64,000 bases of DNA, from the NCBI GenBank assembly GCA_026129685.1, contig JAHCHO010000004.1, positions 310,001-374,000 of the forward strand. The letters are read 5' to 3'. The position numbers were made by a program, and so were the translations under genes. The DNA is from Fimbriimonadaceae bacterium (lineage in GTDB: Bacteria > Armatimonadota > Fimbriimonadia > Fimbriimonadales > Fimbriimonadaceae). Numbering within the stretch: position 1 is the stretch's first letter; every line of letters starts with the position of its first letter. The notes under the pieces are model-generated. The model saw only the letters and a program-made list of their open reading frames with translations. It was not told where the DNA came from and did no database searches. Shown here piece after piece: positions 35,859 through 44,738 of the stretch.

Positions 35859-37102
35859 GGTCGCGCCCCCTCCTTGTCATCCTCCTGAGCTTCCGAAGGA
35901 TCCCGAGGCTCGTCGGTGGCCGAATCGGGATTCCTCGCTTCGCCCGGAATGACAGAGTCTTTCCCTTCCTCCGCCTCTGCGGGCAACCTCCGGAACGGCT
36001 TCAGATCGAGGTTCTTGCCCCATCGTTCGCGCGCGCGGACGAGATAGTGCTCGTAGTTCGCCAGCGGGACGTCGGGCGGGACGCGGTGGTCGCAGAACGG
36101 GATGAACCCGCCTTCCTCCACCAACGGGGTCAGGCGTTCTATCTCCGCGTCGATCTCGGCCGGGGACGTCGCCAAGATGTGTTTGTCGAACCCGCCCATA
36201 AGCCGAAGCTGGCGTCCGTACTCGCGACGAAACGCGATCGGGTCGGACTTCCAGGTACCGACCTCGATCGGGAACAAGGTGTTGATGCCGGCGTCGAGCC
36301 AGCAGGGCACGAGTTGGTCGACGCAACCGTCGCAGTCCACCCAAACGATCTCGGTGCCGTGGCGTTTGAGGAGGTCGGTGATGCGCCGATACTGGGGCAC
36401 GCACACGCGACGGTACACCGAGGGGCTGAGGAGGGGGCCGCCGGAGTAGCACATGTCCTCCCACATCCCGCAATTGTCGAACCGCACCCCGGCGTCGAGG
36501 CACTTCTGGAGGAGGCTGAGGATGAGGTCGGCGATCGTCTCGACCATTTCCTCGAACCAGGCGGGGTCGTCGTAGACCACCATCGAAAGCGCCTCGACCC
36601 CCATCCAGTTGCGAATCCACCCGTAGAGGCTGCCGCCGTCGAAGGTGAGGGGGACGGTGCGATTCGGGTTCCTGAACTCCGCTACCTTGGCGTCCCAGTC
36701 GGCGGGAAAACGGTCGGGATGGTCCGGATCGAGCTTCGGCTTGAACTCCTTGCGCCAGCTTTCACGGTCCACGAGGGTGTGGCCAAGGAACATCGGAATC
36801 GAGCCGAGGAACTTCTTGCGGCGCGAGATCACTCCCTCGTGGTCCTGGACGACCTCGAAATCGCCCTCGTCCTGCAGGACTCGGTACTCGAACGAGGGGC
36901 ACAGGCCGGTTCGCACCCAACACCAACTCGCGTACTCGTCCATCCCAAAGTAGGCGGTCGCGTTGCCGTTCGTCACCTCTTTCGGGAGACCCTGCTCGTG
37001 CCACAGGGGGATCGTCTCGTCCCAGAAGCCGAAGTCGCAGATCGGTGCCCGGTCCACCGGGCGGTACTGCATGCAGGCGTGGAAGCGCTCGCGCTCGGTC
37101 AT
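35855..37102 (-). CDS. URO-D-fold protein with repeat-derived C-terminal tail
   Basis: The product is 415 residues from ATG 37102, which overlaps the upstream stop by four bases (ATGA). The URO-D core runs to about residue 370. The metal-site position reads VDCDGC (255-260, Cys257 and Cys260) instead of HxCG, and the C-terminal core has GGFIPFCDHRVPPDV. Residues 384-409 (within DSVIPGEARNPDSA and what follows) are encoded by a dispersed hairpin repeat that has entered the gene end, so the tail is unlikely to be part of the fold. Part of the methyl-transfer operon; exact role unknown. Confidence 0.85.
   Translation of the reverse strand: MTERERFHACMQYRPVDRAPICDFGFWDETIPLWHEQGLPKEVTNGNATAYFGMDEYASWCWVRTGLCPSFEYRVLQDEGDFEVVQDHEGVISRRKKFLGSIPMFLGHTLVDRESWRKEFKPKLDPDHPDRFPADWDAKVAEFRNPNRTVPLTFDGGSLYGWIRNWMGVEALSMVVYDDPAWFEEMVETIADLILSLLQKCLDAGVRFDNCGMWEDMCYSGGPLLSPSVYRRVCVPQYRRITDLLKRHGTEIVWVDCDGCVDQLVPCWLDAGINTLFPIEVGTWKSDPIAFRREYGRQLRLMGGFDKHILATSPAEIDAEIERLTPLVEEGGFIPFCDHRVPPDVPLANYEHYLVRARERWGKNLDLKPFRRLPAEAEEGKDSVIPGEARNPDSATDEPRDPSEAQEDDKEGARP
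35876..35953. repeat. Dispersed hairpin repeat inside a coding region
   Basis: A 78-base copy of the GTCAT...CCCGA / TCGGGATT...ATGAC hairpin repeat lies within the last 100 bases of the URO-D-fold gene at 35855-37102 and is read through as protein. The near-complementary arms at both ends match the copies at 34634-34706 and in the 46979-47440 block. Confidence 0.85.
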
Positions 37103-38181
37103 GACTCGTAGTTTCCGTGGGCGTCCACCAAGTCCACGATGAACTTGTAGGTTTCCCAGGACACGGACGGGGGAACGGAGTGGTCGGAGTGGTAGGCGTA
37201 ACCGTGGGTGGCCATCCCCGCCTGGAGCTTGGTGACGACCTCCTCCTCGATCCGTTCGCGGTCGTTGGTCGCCATGACCATCACGTCGATGTTGCCGAAC
37301 AGACTGAGGCGGTCGCCGTACTTCGGGGCGAGTTGGCGCACGTCCATGAACGCCTTCGCTTCGAGCGGCTGGACGGCGTCGAACCCGGCCTCGACGTAGA
37401 GGTCCATCACCGAGTTCACGTCGCCGTCGGTGTGGTAGATGAAGGGGACCCCGCGCGAGTGGGCCCAGTCGGCCAGGCGTTTGTGCTGGGGCCAGACGAG
37501 TTCGCGGTACTTGGCGGGGGAGCACATCGGGCCGCCCCGGTAGGCCATGTCGCCGTAGATCCAGACGCCGTCGAACTCGAGTCCGGACGCTTCGAGCAGC
37601 TCGAAGTCGCGAAGGGTCAGGTCGGTGAAAGTCCGGGCCACGTCGTCCACCCACTCCGGTTCTTCCATCATCGCCATCAGGGTGACCTCGTCCCCCATCT
37701 GGCGTCGGGTGGACTCGAAGGGCTCGAGTCCGGTGAGGTGCGCCCACCGGCCGTTGCGTCGTGCCTGCGCGAGGTCGAGTTTCGAGGCGTCTGGGTTGAC
37801 GAACGGGCCCGCCGCGAGGAGGCGCGGCTTGTGATCGGCGTGCCAGTCCTCGGGGGTTTGGCACGAAAACGCGACGTGCTCCGGCGTGCCGGAGCGGTGC
37901 TTCCAGTAGCGGACGGTGTTGTTCCACTCGTCGCGGTAGGTCCGAGTCTTGTCGTCTTCCGCGACGAGGAGGAACTGCCCGGGGTGGCTCCGGGGGTCGC
38001 ACCAGCAGAGGCCGTGAAAGTCCTGCCCGAGGTACTGGGCGAGGTCCCCGCCGAACCCCTCGTTCTTCCACCGCTCGATCGTCTCGGCCCAGGCGCTTTC
38101 GGCCCGGGGGATCGAGTCGTGGGGTTGGCGACGAAGAAACCGGTTCACGCGTTCGCGCCCGGTCAGCCGGTTCGTTCTCAT
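37099..38181 (-). CDS. URO-D-fold protein, HTDGD type
   Basis: The product is 360 residues. It carries HTDGD at 250-254 at the position of the MtaA zinc motif, then a GNIDV strand and HSDHSVPPSVSWE near the C-terminus. The N-terminal half has a FESTRRQMGDE segment and a conserved WIYGDMAYRGGPM. It lies 18 bp downstream of the corrinoid-protein gene and its stop overlaps the next URO-D gene. HTDGD-type members have no proven activity known to me; a metal-binding or decarboxylase-like role is possible. Confidence 0.86.
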   Translation of the reverse strand: MRTNRLTGRERVNRFLRRQPHDSIPRAESAWAETIERWKNEGFGGDLAQYLGQDFHGLCWCDPRSHPGQFLLVAEDDKTRTYRDEWNNTVRYWKHRSGTPEHVAFSCQTPEDWHADHKPRLLAAGPFVNPDASKLDLAQARRNGRWAHLTGLEPFESTRRQMGDEVTLMAMMEEPEWVDDVARTFTDLTLRDFELLEASGLEFDGVWIYGDMAYRGGPMCSPAKYRELVWPQHKRLADWAHSRGVPFIYHTDGDVNSVMDLYVEAGFDAVQPLEAKAFMDVRQLAPKYGDRLSLFGNIDVMVMATNDRERIEEEVVTKLQAGMATHGYAYHSDHSVPPSVSWETYKFIVDLVDAHGNYES

Positions 38182-38199
38182 GGGCGCCTGCGGCCGTCC

Positions 38200-38832
38200 T
38201 TAGGCCTTGCCGACCAGTTCCCGAACGAGGCCGACCGCCGAGGCGGCGTCCGGGGCAAACCCGTCGGCGCCGATCTCGCGCGCGAACTCCATCGTGATGG
38301 GCGCACCGCCGATCACGACCTTCGTGTTCGGCAGGTTGGCCTCGCGGAACTTCTCGATGGTCGCCTTCATGGCGGGCATCGTGGTGGTGAGAAGGGCGGA
38401 GAGTCCCACGACGTCGGCGTTGTGCTCGCGGGCGGCTTCGACGAACTTGTCGCTCGGGACGTTGGTCCCGAGGTCGATCACGTGGAAGTTCGCTCCGCGC
38501 CACATCATCGCCACAAGGTTCTTCCCGATGTCGTGCAGGTCGCCTTCGACGGTGCCGACGACGGCGGTGAACTCCGGCTTGATCCCGGCGGCCACGAGGA
38601 GCGGCTCCAGCAAAGCGAGGCTCTGGCTCATGGCGCGAGACGCGATGAGCATCTCCGGCACCCAGGCCTCCTGACGCTGGAACTTGTCGCCGACGATGTC
38701 CATGCCCTTTACCAGGGCGGCGAGGATGTTCTTCGGTTCGTCGCCGGCGTCGATTCGCTCTTGGGTCAAGCGAACGGCTTCCTTGCGGTCCCCGCGAACG
38801 ATGGCTTCGGTTAGGTTGTCGAGTTCGGTCAT
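38200..38832 (-). CDS. mtaC: Corrinoid-binding methyl carrier protein (MtaC type)
   Basis: The product is 210 residues. The N-terminal helical cap (about 1-85) precedes a B12-binding Rossmann domain. The cobalt-ligand motif DxHxxG is DLHDIG, with His100 as lower ligand. GLSALLTTT and VIGGAPIT complete the B12 site. It would carry methyl-Co(III) between MtaB and an acceptor methyltransferase. It is encoded 16 bp after mtaB and 18 bp before a URO-D-fold gene. The name mtaC reflects this context; the same fold serves mono-, di- and trimethylamine systems. Confidence 0.92.
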   Translation of the reverse strand: MTELDNLTEAIVRGDRKEAVRLTQERIDAGDEPKNILAALVKGMDIVGDKFQRQEAWVPEMLIASRAMSQSLALLEPLLVAAGIKPEFTAVVGTVEGDLHDIGKNLVAMMWRGANFHVIDLGTNVPSDKFVEAAREHNADVVGLSALLTTTMPAMKATIEKFREANLPNTKVVIGGAPITMEFAREIGADGFAPDAASAVGLVRELVGKA

Positions 38833-38848
38833 CCGCCTAGTGTCCTTG

Positions 38849-40246
38849 TCACGCGTTGGCCCTTTCGGCCAAGAGGTAGTCCTCGGCGACGAAGGTGCTT
38901 CGATCCACCTGCGCCATGGTGCGCTCGATGAAGGCGTCTTCGTCGGAGGGGAGGTCGTCGAGGGTGTCGGTCATGCGGTCGAACCACACGGCCTCGCGGT
39001 CGGAAATCTTGCACGCCCCTTGGGCGGCCGCGTCGGAGAGAATGGCGATCGCCTCGCGGGCGGCGGCGATGCCGGCGCGATAGGGGTTCGGAGCGACCAC
39101 GATCGCTCGGGCGACCCGCACCGCGCTCGCCGGGGTGAGGATGAGGGCTTGGGGATCGAACCGCGCGTCGGAACGCACCATCCAGTCGCGCAACGTTCGC
39201 GCGGCCTCGGGTCCGTCGGCGATCGCCTCGTTCATTAGTCGGCAGTCGTAGATCAGCGTCTCGAGCGAACAGATCGGCGCCATCCCACCGAGCAGTTTCA
39301 CGTTCTGGACGGACTCGTTGCTCCAGGTGTCGGCCATCGCGGCGGACACGTTCCCCACCGGGCTGAGGTGGGCGCAACTCGCGGTCTTCCCTTCCATCGC
39401 CATCGGGCAACCGGTGATCGCCTTCAGGAACACGTTCTCGTAGCCGCAGTCCTTACCCGGACCGACCGCGCCGCACTCGTAGGCGACGAGCGACCTCACC
39501 GCCGAGACCGCCCGGATCACGGCGGCGAACACCCGGGGAATGAGGCGCTGCTCGGCCATGACCATCGCGGTGTTCGCAAATCCGCAAGCGGTGTCGCCCG
39601 CCGGATGGACGCCGTGGCGGCGGGCGATCCCCGTGATCTCGGTCCAGAGGAACCGCATGTCCCGCACGCCCATCACGCACAGACCGAAGATCGCCAGTTC
39701 GAGGTCTCCGGAAACGAGCGCCTCGTCGTGGACCTCCTTGCCCCCGACCGACTCGATGCTGAGGAGGTCGGCGCCGGCGGCGGCGGAGCGCTCGAACAGG
39801 GCGAGCATATTCTCGTAGAGCGCACCGCTTCGCATCCGAGGGGGTCGGATCATCTCGCGCGTGTCGTTCGGGGTGACCCGAAGGGCGGCCTTCAGCCCGT
39901 ACTTCGATTCCCCCTTCTCGATGCCGTCGAGGAGCACGTGAACCACGTCCATGCCCCAGTCCGGGTTCTCCGTCATCGGGGGCAGGGCTTCGAACTCGAG
40001 CAGAAGCCCGGGGGCCTCGAGTTCGGCGGCGCGGCGCGTCGCCTCCGTTACGATCTCGGTGTAGTGACGCAGCACTTCCGGCATTGTCTGCTCGGTGACG
40101 AGCATCGTCGGAAGGGTGAAGTTGAGCTCGGGGTAGACGAGGCCCCCGCCGATCCGCATGCCGCTGCGGGTCGTGACCGGTCGCGGCGAGACTCCGAAGA
40201 GAAGCTGCGTGGGATTCTCGATCGCGAGGGTGCGGAAGCTCGTCAT
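38849..40246 (-). CDS. mtaB: Methanol:corrinoid methyltransferase (MtaB family)
   Basis: The product is 465 residues from ATG 40246; in-frame ATG 40261 and GTG 40276 would give short extensions and cannot be excluded. The N-terminus GGGLVYPELNFTLP is the MtaB signature. The Methanosarcina enzyme binds zinc by Glu164, Cys220 and Cys269; here Glu165 (LLSIESVGGKE), Cys221 (DTACGFANTA) and Cys267 (GPGKDCGYEN) line up. It would demethylate methanol, or a related methyl donor, onto the corrinoid protein. It heads the leftward arm, divergent from the DUF1638 gene by 130 bases. Confidence 0.92.
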   Translation of the reverse strand: MTSFRTLAIENPTQLLFGVSPRPVTTRSGMRIGGGLVYPELNFTLPTMLVTEQTMPEVLRHYTEIVTEATRRAAELEAPGLLLEFEALPPMTENPDWGMDVVHVLLDGIEKGESKYGLKAALRVTPNDTREMIRPPRMRSGALYENMLALFERSAAAGADLLSIESVGGKEVHDEALVSGDLELAIFGLCVMGVRDMRFLWTEITGIARRHGVHPAGDTACGFANTAMVMAEQRLIPRVFAAVIRAVSAVRSLVAYECGAVGPGKDCGYENVFLKAITGCPMAMEGKTASCAHLSPVGNVSAAMADTWSNESVQNVKLLGGMAPICSLETLIYDCRLMNEAIADGPEAARTLRDWMVRSDARFDPQALILTPASAVRVARAIVVAPNPYRAGIAAAREAIAILSDAAAQGACKISDREAVWFDRMTDTLDDLPSDEDAFIERTMAQVDRSTFVAEDYLLAERANA

Positions 40247-40376
40247 CGAACTAGGAACCATGTTGCCGCTTGCCACGGGCTCGCCCTAGGTACCAGGCCC
40301 TAACAACACCGAAAGGTACACACAATGCCCCGGCCGGGACCGCCGAACCGCCCGCCGGGGGCTAAACTCCAAGCCT

Positions 40377-41096
40377 GTGGAACCTCGCGTGGTCGTGATC
40401 GCGTGCGCCGTGCTCGAGCTGGAAATCGAGGCGTTCGCGGTCGGCCTGCCGCACATTGTCGCGATCGTCAAGCTCGAACAGGGCCTTCACAACGAACCCG
40501 ACCGCTTGCGTCGGGAGTTGCAGGCGGAGGTGGACCGCGTCGAGGCAGCTTACGGGCCGGACGTCATCGTGCTGGGCTACGGCCTTTGTTCGCGTGGCGT
40601 CGAAGGGGTGCAGGCCCGCAAGGCCAAGATCGTGCTCACCCGTGCGCACGATTGCATCACGCTCCTGTTGGGCGACCGTCGTCGCTACGCCGAGTACGCG
40701 CGCCTCCACCCTGGCACCTACTGGTACAGCCCCGGATGGAACAAGCACCACGTCCCGCCCGGCGAAGAACGGCACCGGCTCCTGCGCGACCGGTACGTTC
40801 GGGAGTACGGCGAGGACAACGCCGAGTTCCTCATGGAACAAGAGCAAAACTGGTTCCAGACGTACGACCGGGCAACTTTCGTGGACCTTGGGGTGAGCGA
40901 GACTGAGGACGACGAGGCCTACACCAAGCGGTGCGCGGCGTGGCTCGGGTGGGGCTACGACCGTCAGCGCGGCGACCCGGGACTCCTGCGCGACCTGCTC
41001 ACCGGCCCCTGGGACGACGAACGGTTCTTGGTCCTGGAACCGGGCGAGTCGGCGCGGATGACGGCGGACGAGCGGGTGGTCGAGGCAACCTCGTGA
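40377..41096 (+). CDS. DUF1638 domain protein
   Basis: The product is 239 residues from GTG 40377. DUF1638 features are VIACAVLELEIEAF at the start, DVIVLGYGLCSRGVEG, and RAHDCITLLLGDR with paired Cys residues that suggest metal or cofactor contact. The function is unknown. From general knowledge, members are often encoded beside corrinoid methyltransferases, which fits the divergent mtaB operon and the overlapping RACo-type gene (GTGA at 41093-41096). Confidence 0.85.
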   Translation: MEPRVVVIACAVLELEIEAFAVGLPHIVAIVKLEQGLHNEPDRLRRELQAEVDRVEAAYGPDVIVLGYGLCSRGVEGVQARKAKIVLTRAHDCITLLLGDRRRYAEYARLHPGTYWYSPGWNKHHVPPGEERHRLLRDRYVREYGEDNAEFLMEQEQNWFQTYDRATFVDLGVSETEDDEAYTKRCAAWLGWGYDRQRGDPGLLRDLLTGPWDDERFLVLEPGESARMTADERVVEATS

Positions 41097-42649
41097 GGAT
41101 CGTCGTCGAGTTGCCCAACGACGAGGTCACGATCCTGCCGGACCGTGCCCTCGCGCACCGGCCGCTGAGCGAGATCCTGCGGCGCAAATCGGTCGCCCTG
41201 AACACGCGCTGCGGACAGAAGGGCCAATGCAACGGTTGTAAGGTCGAACTGCTCGAGGGCCAAGTCGAGCCGATGCCGGAATCTGGAACGACCTTCGCCG
41301 CTTGCCAGTGTCGGGCGCTGGGCGACGTCCGGATTCGGGTTCCCCACCGGTCGCTCGTGGACTACGAGCCACAAGTTCTGGGCGACTACCGTATCGGGGT
41401 CGGTCTGGCGGACGAACCCCTCTACCCGGGATTGGCGGCGGCGGTGGACGTCGGGACGACGACGATCGTCGTGCAACTGGTGGAGAACGGCGAGACCGTC
41501 GCGGAGGCGTCCGCCTTCAACGCCCAGATGCGCCTGGGGGACGACGTCCTCACTCGCATCAACCTGTGCTCGACGGACGGGTCGATGCTGGGCGAACTGC
41601 AAGACGCGGTCGCCGGCACGATCCGGTCCCTGGTGCAGGAGTGTCTCGCCGAGTTGGCCCGTCCAACCGCCGACCTCCTTGGTTACGCCATCGCGGGCAA
41701 CACGACGATGCTCCACCTCCTGGCGGGCGTGAACCCCCGCTCGCTCGGTGTCGCGCCGTTCACCCCCGAGTTTCTTGAAACCCGCACCCTGGCGGCCTCC
41801 GAGGTGGGATTGGAGCCGTCCAACGCCGACGTCACGCTTCTGCCCGGCGCCGCCGCCTATGTCGGCGCGGACCTGACGGCGGGGGTTTTCGCGTCGGGCC
41901 TGCTTTACGACGACGGTCCGTCCCTGCTGGTGGACATCGGCACCAACGGCGAGATCATCCTGAAGGAAGGCGACGACTTGTTCGGGTGCGCGACGGCGGC
42001 GGGACCGGCCTTCGAGGGATCGGGGCTGTCTTGCGGGATGCGCGCGGGGCGTGGGGCGGTCGCCCACCTCGCCTTCCCTGCCGACGGTTCGCCCGCGATC
42101 GAGGTGATCGGGGGTGGGGACCCGGAGGGGCTTTGCGGTTCGGCGTACGTGGATCTGCTCGCCGAAGGGCGTCGGGTGGGTTTGCTCGGCCCGGTCGGGC
42201 GCATCGGCCCTTCGGCGGAAAAGGTCGAAGTCCACGCGGGAGTCCGCGCCATCCGGATCGGGACCGGGCGGGGCCAATCCCCGATCGTCGTCACCGAGTT
42301 CGACGTGGCGGCGCTCCTCCAGGCGAAGGCGGCGATCGCGGCGGGTATCGAAACGTTGCTGTCCAAGGCGGGGATCCGGGCGAGCGACCTTCGCAACGTC
42401 TACGTGGCGGGCGGATTCGGAATGCACCTGAACCTGGACCACGCGATCGCGTGCGGCCTGCTTCCCGGGCTCGCGCGCGAAAAGTTGATCCTCGTCGGCA
42501 ACACGTCGTTGGGGGGCGCGTTCGCGACCCTGGTGGATCAGACTTGCCTATCGGAGATCGCGCGGGTGGGGCGCGACATGACGATCGTCGAACTCAATCG
42601 AGAGCCCGGGTTCGAGGACGCGTTCATCGACCACCTGTCGTTGCCGTGA
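41093..42649 (+). CDS. Corrinoid protein reductive activator (RACo/RamA-like, ferredoxin-ASKHA)
   Basis: The product is 518 residues from GTG 41093, overlapping the DUF1638 stop. An N-terminal plant-type [2Fe-2S] ferredoxin domain has Cys40, Cys46, Cys49 (RCGQKGQCNGC) and Cys71 or Cys73. Then an ASKHA ATPase domain follows: AAVDVGTTTIVVQL, IAGNTTMLHLL, LLVDIGTNGEI, GPAFEGSGLSCGM and a NVYVAGGFG end. In acetogens and methylotrophs such proteins use ATP and an electron donor to re-reduce inactive Co(II) corrinoid to Co(I). The obvious partner is the corrinoid protein of the divergent mtaB operon. Confidence 0.93.
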   Translation: MRIVVELPNDEVTILPDRALAHRPLSEILRRKSVALNTRCGQKGQCNGCKVELLEGQVEPMPESGTTFAACQCRALGDVRIRVPHRSLVDYEPQVLGDYRIGVGLADEPLYPGLAAAVDVGTTTIVVQLVENGETVAEASAFNAQMRLGDDVLTRINLCSTDGSMLGELQDAVAGTIRSLVQECLAELARPTADLLGYAIAGNTTMLHLLAGVNPRSLGVAPFTPEFLETRTLAASEVGLEPSNADVTLLPGAAAYVGADLTAGVFASGLLYDDGPSLLVDIGTNGEIILKEGDDLFGCATAAGPAFEGSGLSCGMRAGRGAVAHLAFPADGSPAIEVIGGGDPEGLCGSAYVDLLAEGRRVGLLGPVGRIGPSAEKVEVHAGVRAIRIGTGRGQSPIVVTEFDVAALLQAKAAIAAGIETLLSKAGIRASDLRNVYVAGGFGMHLNLDHAIACGLLPGLAREKLILVGNTSLGGAFATLVDQTCLSEIARVGRDMTIVELNREPGFEDAFIDHLSLP

Positions 42650-42652
42650 TGG

Positions 42653-43360
42653 TCACGACTTGCGGGTGATCGTCGCCCGTGCCGCCGCCCCGGTGGCCTC
42701 GCCGAACCGCCGATGAGCAAGGGCCTCGGCCCGAATTCGTAGCCGGAAGAGCGGGACCGAGAGCATCAGCAACCCGAAGAAGTTCGCCAGCAACACCGTC
42801 CAGTAGTTCCGGTCGAACTGCCCCTGCTGGATCGTCTGCGTCGGGTGGAACGAAACGTTCGCGATCTGCGGAAGGCGCGGGAACACGAAAATGAGGAACA
42901 CGGCGGGTAGCACGAGGGCGACCGCATAGGCCGAGGCCACCACTTCGCGCCGATCCGGGTCGCCGTGCGCCGACCGGAGGGCGAAGTACGCCGAGTACAG
43001 CAACAGGAGCATCAGGAACGAGGTCTGACGCGGGTCCCACTGCCACCACGTTCCCCACTGGACGTAGGAAAAGAGGATTCCGGTGACCATCGTCAGGACG
43101 GCGAAGAGGTATCCCAGCTCGTTCGCGGCGACCGACTTACGCGCCGACTCCGTTTCGTCGCGCTCGGCCGACCTTCCCTTCAGAAACTTCACCGCATAGA
43201 ACGACCCCGCGAACAGATAGCCGGTGGCGAGGAAGGCGCAAGGCAGGTGGAAGAAGACGATCCGCGCCAACGCGGGGGACTGGAAGCCTTTCGCGTCCGG
43301 CGCGAGAAAAGCCGCCGCCATCGCGACGAGGACCCATACGGCGACCAAGATTCGAATCAT
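42653..43360 (-). CDS. ccmC: Cytochrome c biogenesis protein CcmC (heme handling)
   Basis: The product is 235 residues from ATG 43360, with six or so membrane helices. The tryptophan-rich heme-binding motif appears as GTWWQWDPRQTS. It is a member of the CcmC/CcsA heme-handling family, third of the ccmABC genes, 2 bp after ccmB. It would present heme on the periplasmic face for attachment to CcmE and cytochrome c. Neither ccmE nor ccmF is in the window. Confidence 0.92.
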   Translation of the reverse strand: MIRILVAVWVLVAMAAAFLAPDAKGFQSPALARIVFFHLPCAFLATGYLFAGSFYAVKFLKGRSAERDETESARKSVAANELGYLFAVLTMVTGILFSYVQWGTWWQWDPRQTSFLMLLLLYSAYFALRSAHGDPDRREVVASAYAVALVLPAVFLIFVFPRLPQIANVSFHPTQTIQQGQFDRNYWTVLLANFFGLLMLSVPLFRLRIRAEALAHRRFGEATGAAARATITRKS

Positions 43361-43362
43361 GG

Positions 43363-44046
43363 TTACGACTTCCAAACGGCGGCGAACAGATACGGCCCGC
43401 TGGCGAACGTGAGGGTGGCATAGCCCACCAGTCCGACCGCCGCCTGCCAGCCGGCCTCGGGGAACCCGTTTCCGAGCGCCACCCTGAGACTCGACACGCC
43501 GAGCGCCGCCAAAGGCAACAACATCGGCAGCGCGATCGCTCCCACCAACGCGCCGCGAAAGGCCGCTTGCGCCACCAAGACGCTGCAGAACGTGACGGTA
43601 CCCGTTAGGGCCGCCAAGCCACCCAGGACCGAAATCAGGAACAGCGCCGGGTCGCGCATCTCCGCCCCGACCAGACCGATGTACGCCACCGCGATCAGCA
43701 GCCCGATCGCCGACATCTGGACCAGGTTGAAGAGCGCTTTGCCCCAGTACACCGAGTGCGCTCGCGCGCTCAGCCGGAGCAGGTTCGCCGTCCCCAGTTC
43801 CTCTTCCGCCACGAACGCGCGCGGTAGGGCCACCGTCGCCGCGAAGAGCCAGACCACCCACAGGAGGCCCGCCGAAAGGGATCCCGTCAACTTGATGCCG
43901 AACCCCGCCAGCGCCACCGCGACGACGGCGACGAAACCGAAGAGCCCGGCGGTGATCCAGCCGGTTCTCGCCCGCCGTTCGACGAGCCACTCCTTTTCGA
44001 AGACCGCCCCGACCTCAGCCCGCCAGTTCGAGTTCGAGATCGCCAA
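43363..44046 (-). CDS. ccmB: Heme exporter protein CcmB
   Basis: The product is 227 residues from a TTG at 44046, which lies 32 bases inside the end of ccmA; no ATG or GTG fits the frame nearby. EKEWLVERRART at the N-terminus and about six membrane helices match CcmB. It is the permease that works with the CcmA ATPase in releasing holo-CcmE. The overlap indicates coupled translation. Confidence 0.88.
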   Translation of the reverse strand: MAISNSNWRAEVGAVFEKEWLVERRARTGWITAGLFGFVAVVAVALAGFGIKLTGSLSAGLLWVVWLFAATVALPRAFVAEEELGTANLLRLSARAHSVYWGKALFNLVQMSAIGLLIAVAYIGLVGAEMRDPALFLISVLGGLAALTGTVTFCSVLVAQAAFRGALVGAIALPMLLPLAALGVSSLRVALGNGFPEAGWQAAVGLVGYATLTFASGPYLFAAVWKS

Positions 44047-44596
44047 ACCTCCTTTCCAGCGGATCGTTGGTGGCCACGACGAGGACCCCGCGCGCCCGTT
44101 GCTCCTCGCAAACCTTCTGAACGACGTCGCGGCCGGCTTCGTCGAGGCCCGCGCCCGGTTCGTCGAGGACCAGGAGCGACGGTTCGGGTTGGACCGCGAG
44201 CGCGATGCGCAGACGCCCTTTCATACCGGTCGAGAACTCGCCTACGAAACGGTCCAGCGCCTCGCGCAGGCCGACCTTGTCCGCCAGTTCGTCGTCGCGG
44301 GCGGGGCAACCCCGCATCCGGGCAAAAAGGCCCAGGTGCTCCCGCGCGGTTAGGTGACCATAGAGACTCTGCTCGACGCTCGCATAGCCAATGGCGGATC
44401 GCGCGTCTTCCCCCGGGAAGGTCACCCGACCCTCCGATGGGCTCATCAACCCCACGAGGCACTTCAGCAGCGTCGATTTGCCGACGCCGTTGTGCCCCAC
44501 GACGACCAGCGCTTCGCCGCGCCCCGCCTCGAACGATACGTTTCGGAAGATCCACCTCTTGCCAAAACGTTTGCCGAGATTGGCCGCAAAAAGCAC
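44015..44596 (-). CDS. ccmA: Heme exporter ATPase CcmA
   Basis: The product is 193 residues from GTG 44596. Walker A reads GHNGVGKS, the signature region FSTGMKGRLRIALA is typical of CcmA (STGMKQR-like rather than LSGGQ), and Walker B is LLVLDEPGAGLD. The end NDPLERRFGD contains a weak switch segment. It drives the CcmAB transporter of cytochrome c maturation system I. It starts 142 bp from the divergent ABC exporter. An earlier start is possible. Confidence 0.88.
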   Translation of the reverse strand: MLFAANLGKRFGKRWIFRNVSFEAGRGEALVVVGHNGVGKSTLLKCLVGLMSPSEGRVTFPGEDARSAIGYASVEQSLYGHLTAREHLGLFARMRGCPARDDELADKVGLREALDRFVGEFSTGMKGRLRIALAVQPEPSLLVLDEPGAGLDEAGRDVVQKVCEEQRARGVLVVATNDPLERRFGDLELELAG

Positions 44597-44738
44597 GTCT
44601 GAAAGTATGGCAGTTTCGTCTACATAGCAGTAGAATGCGCCCCGTTGGGGCCGACGGGCAGCGTCGCCACGCCGGAACAAGGGCGAAGGATCGCGACAAC
44701 TGGACTCAAACGCAACTCGAATCGGCAAGGAGGATCCC

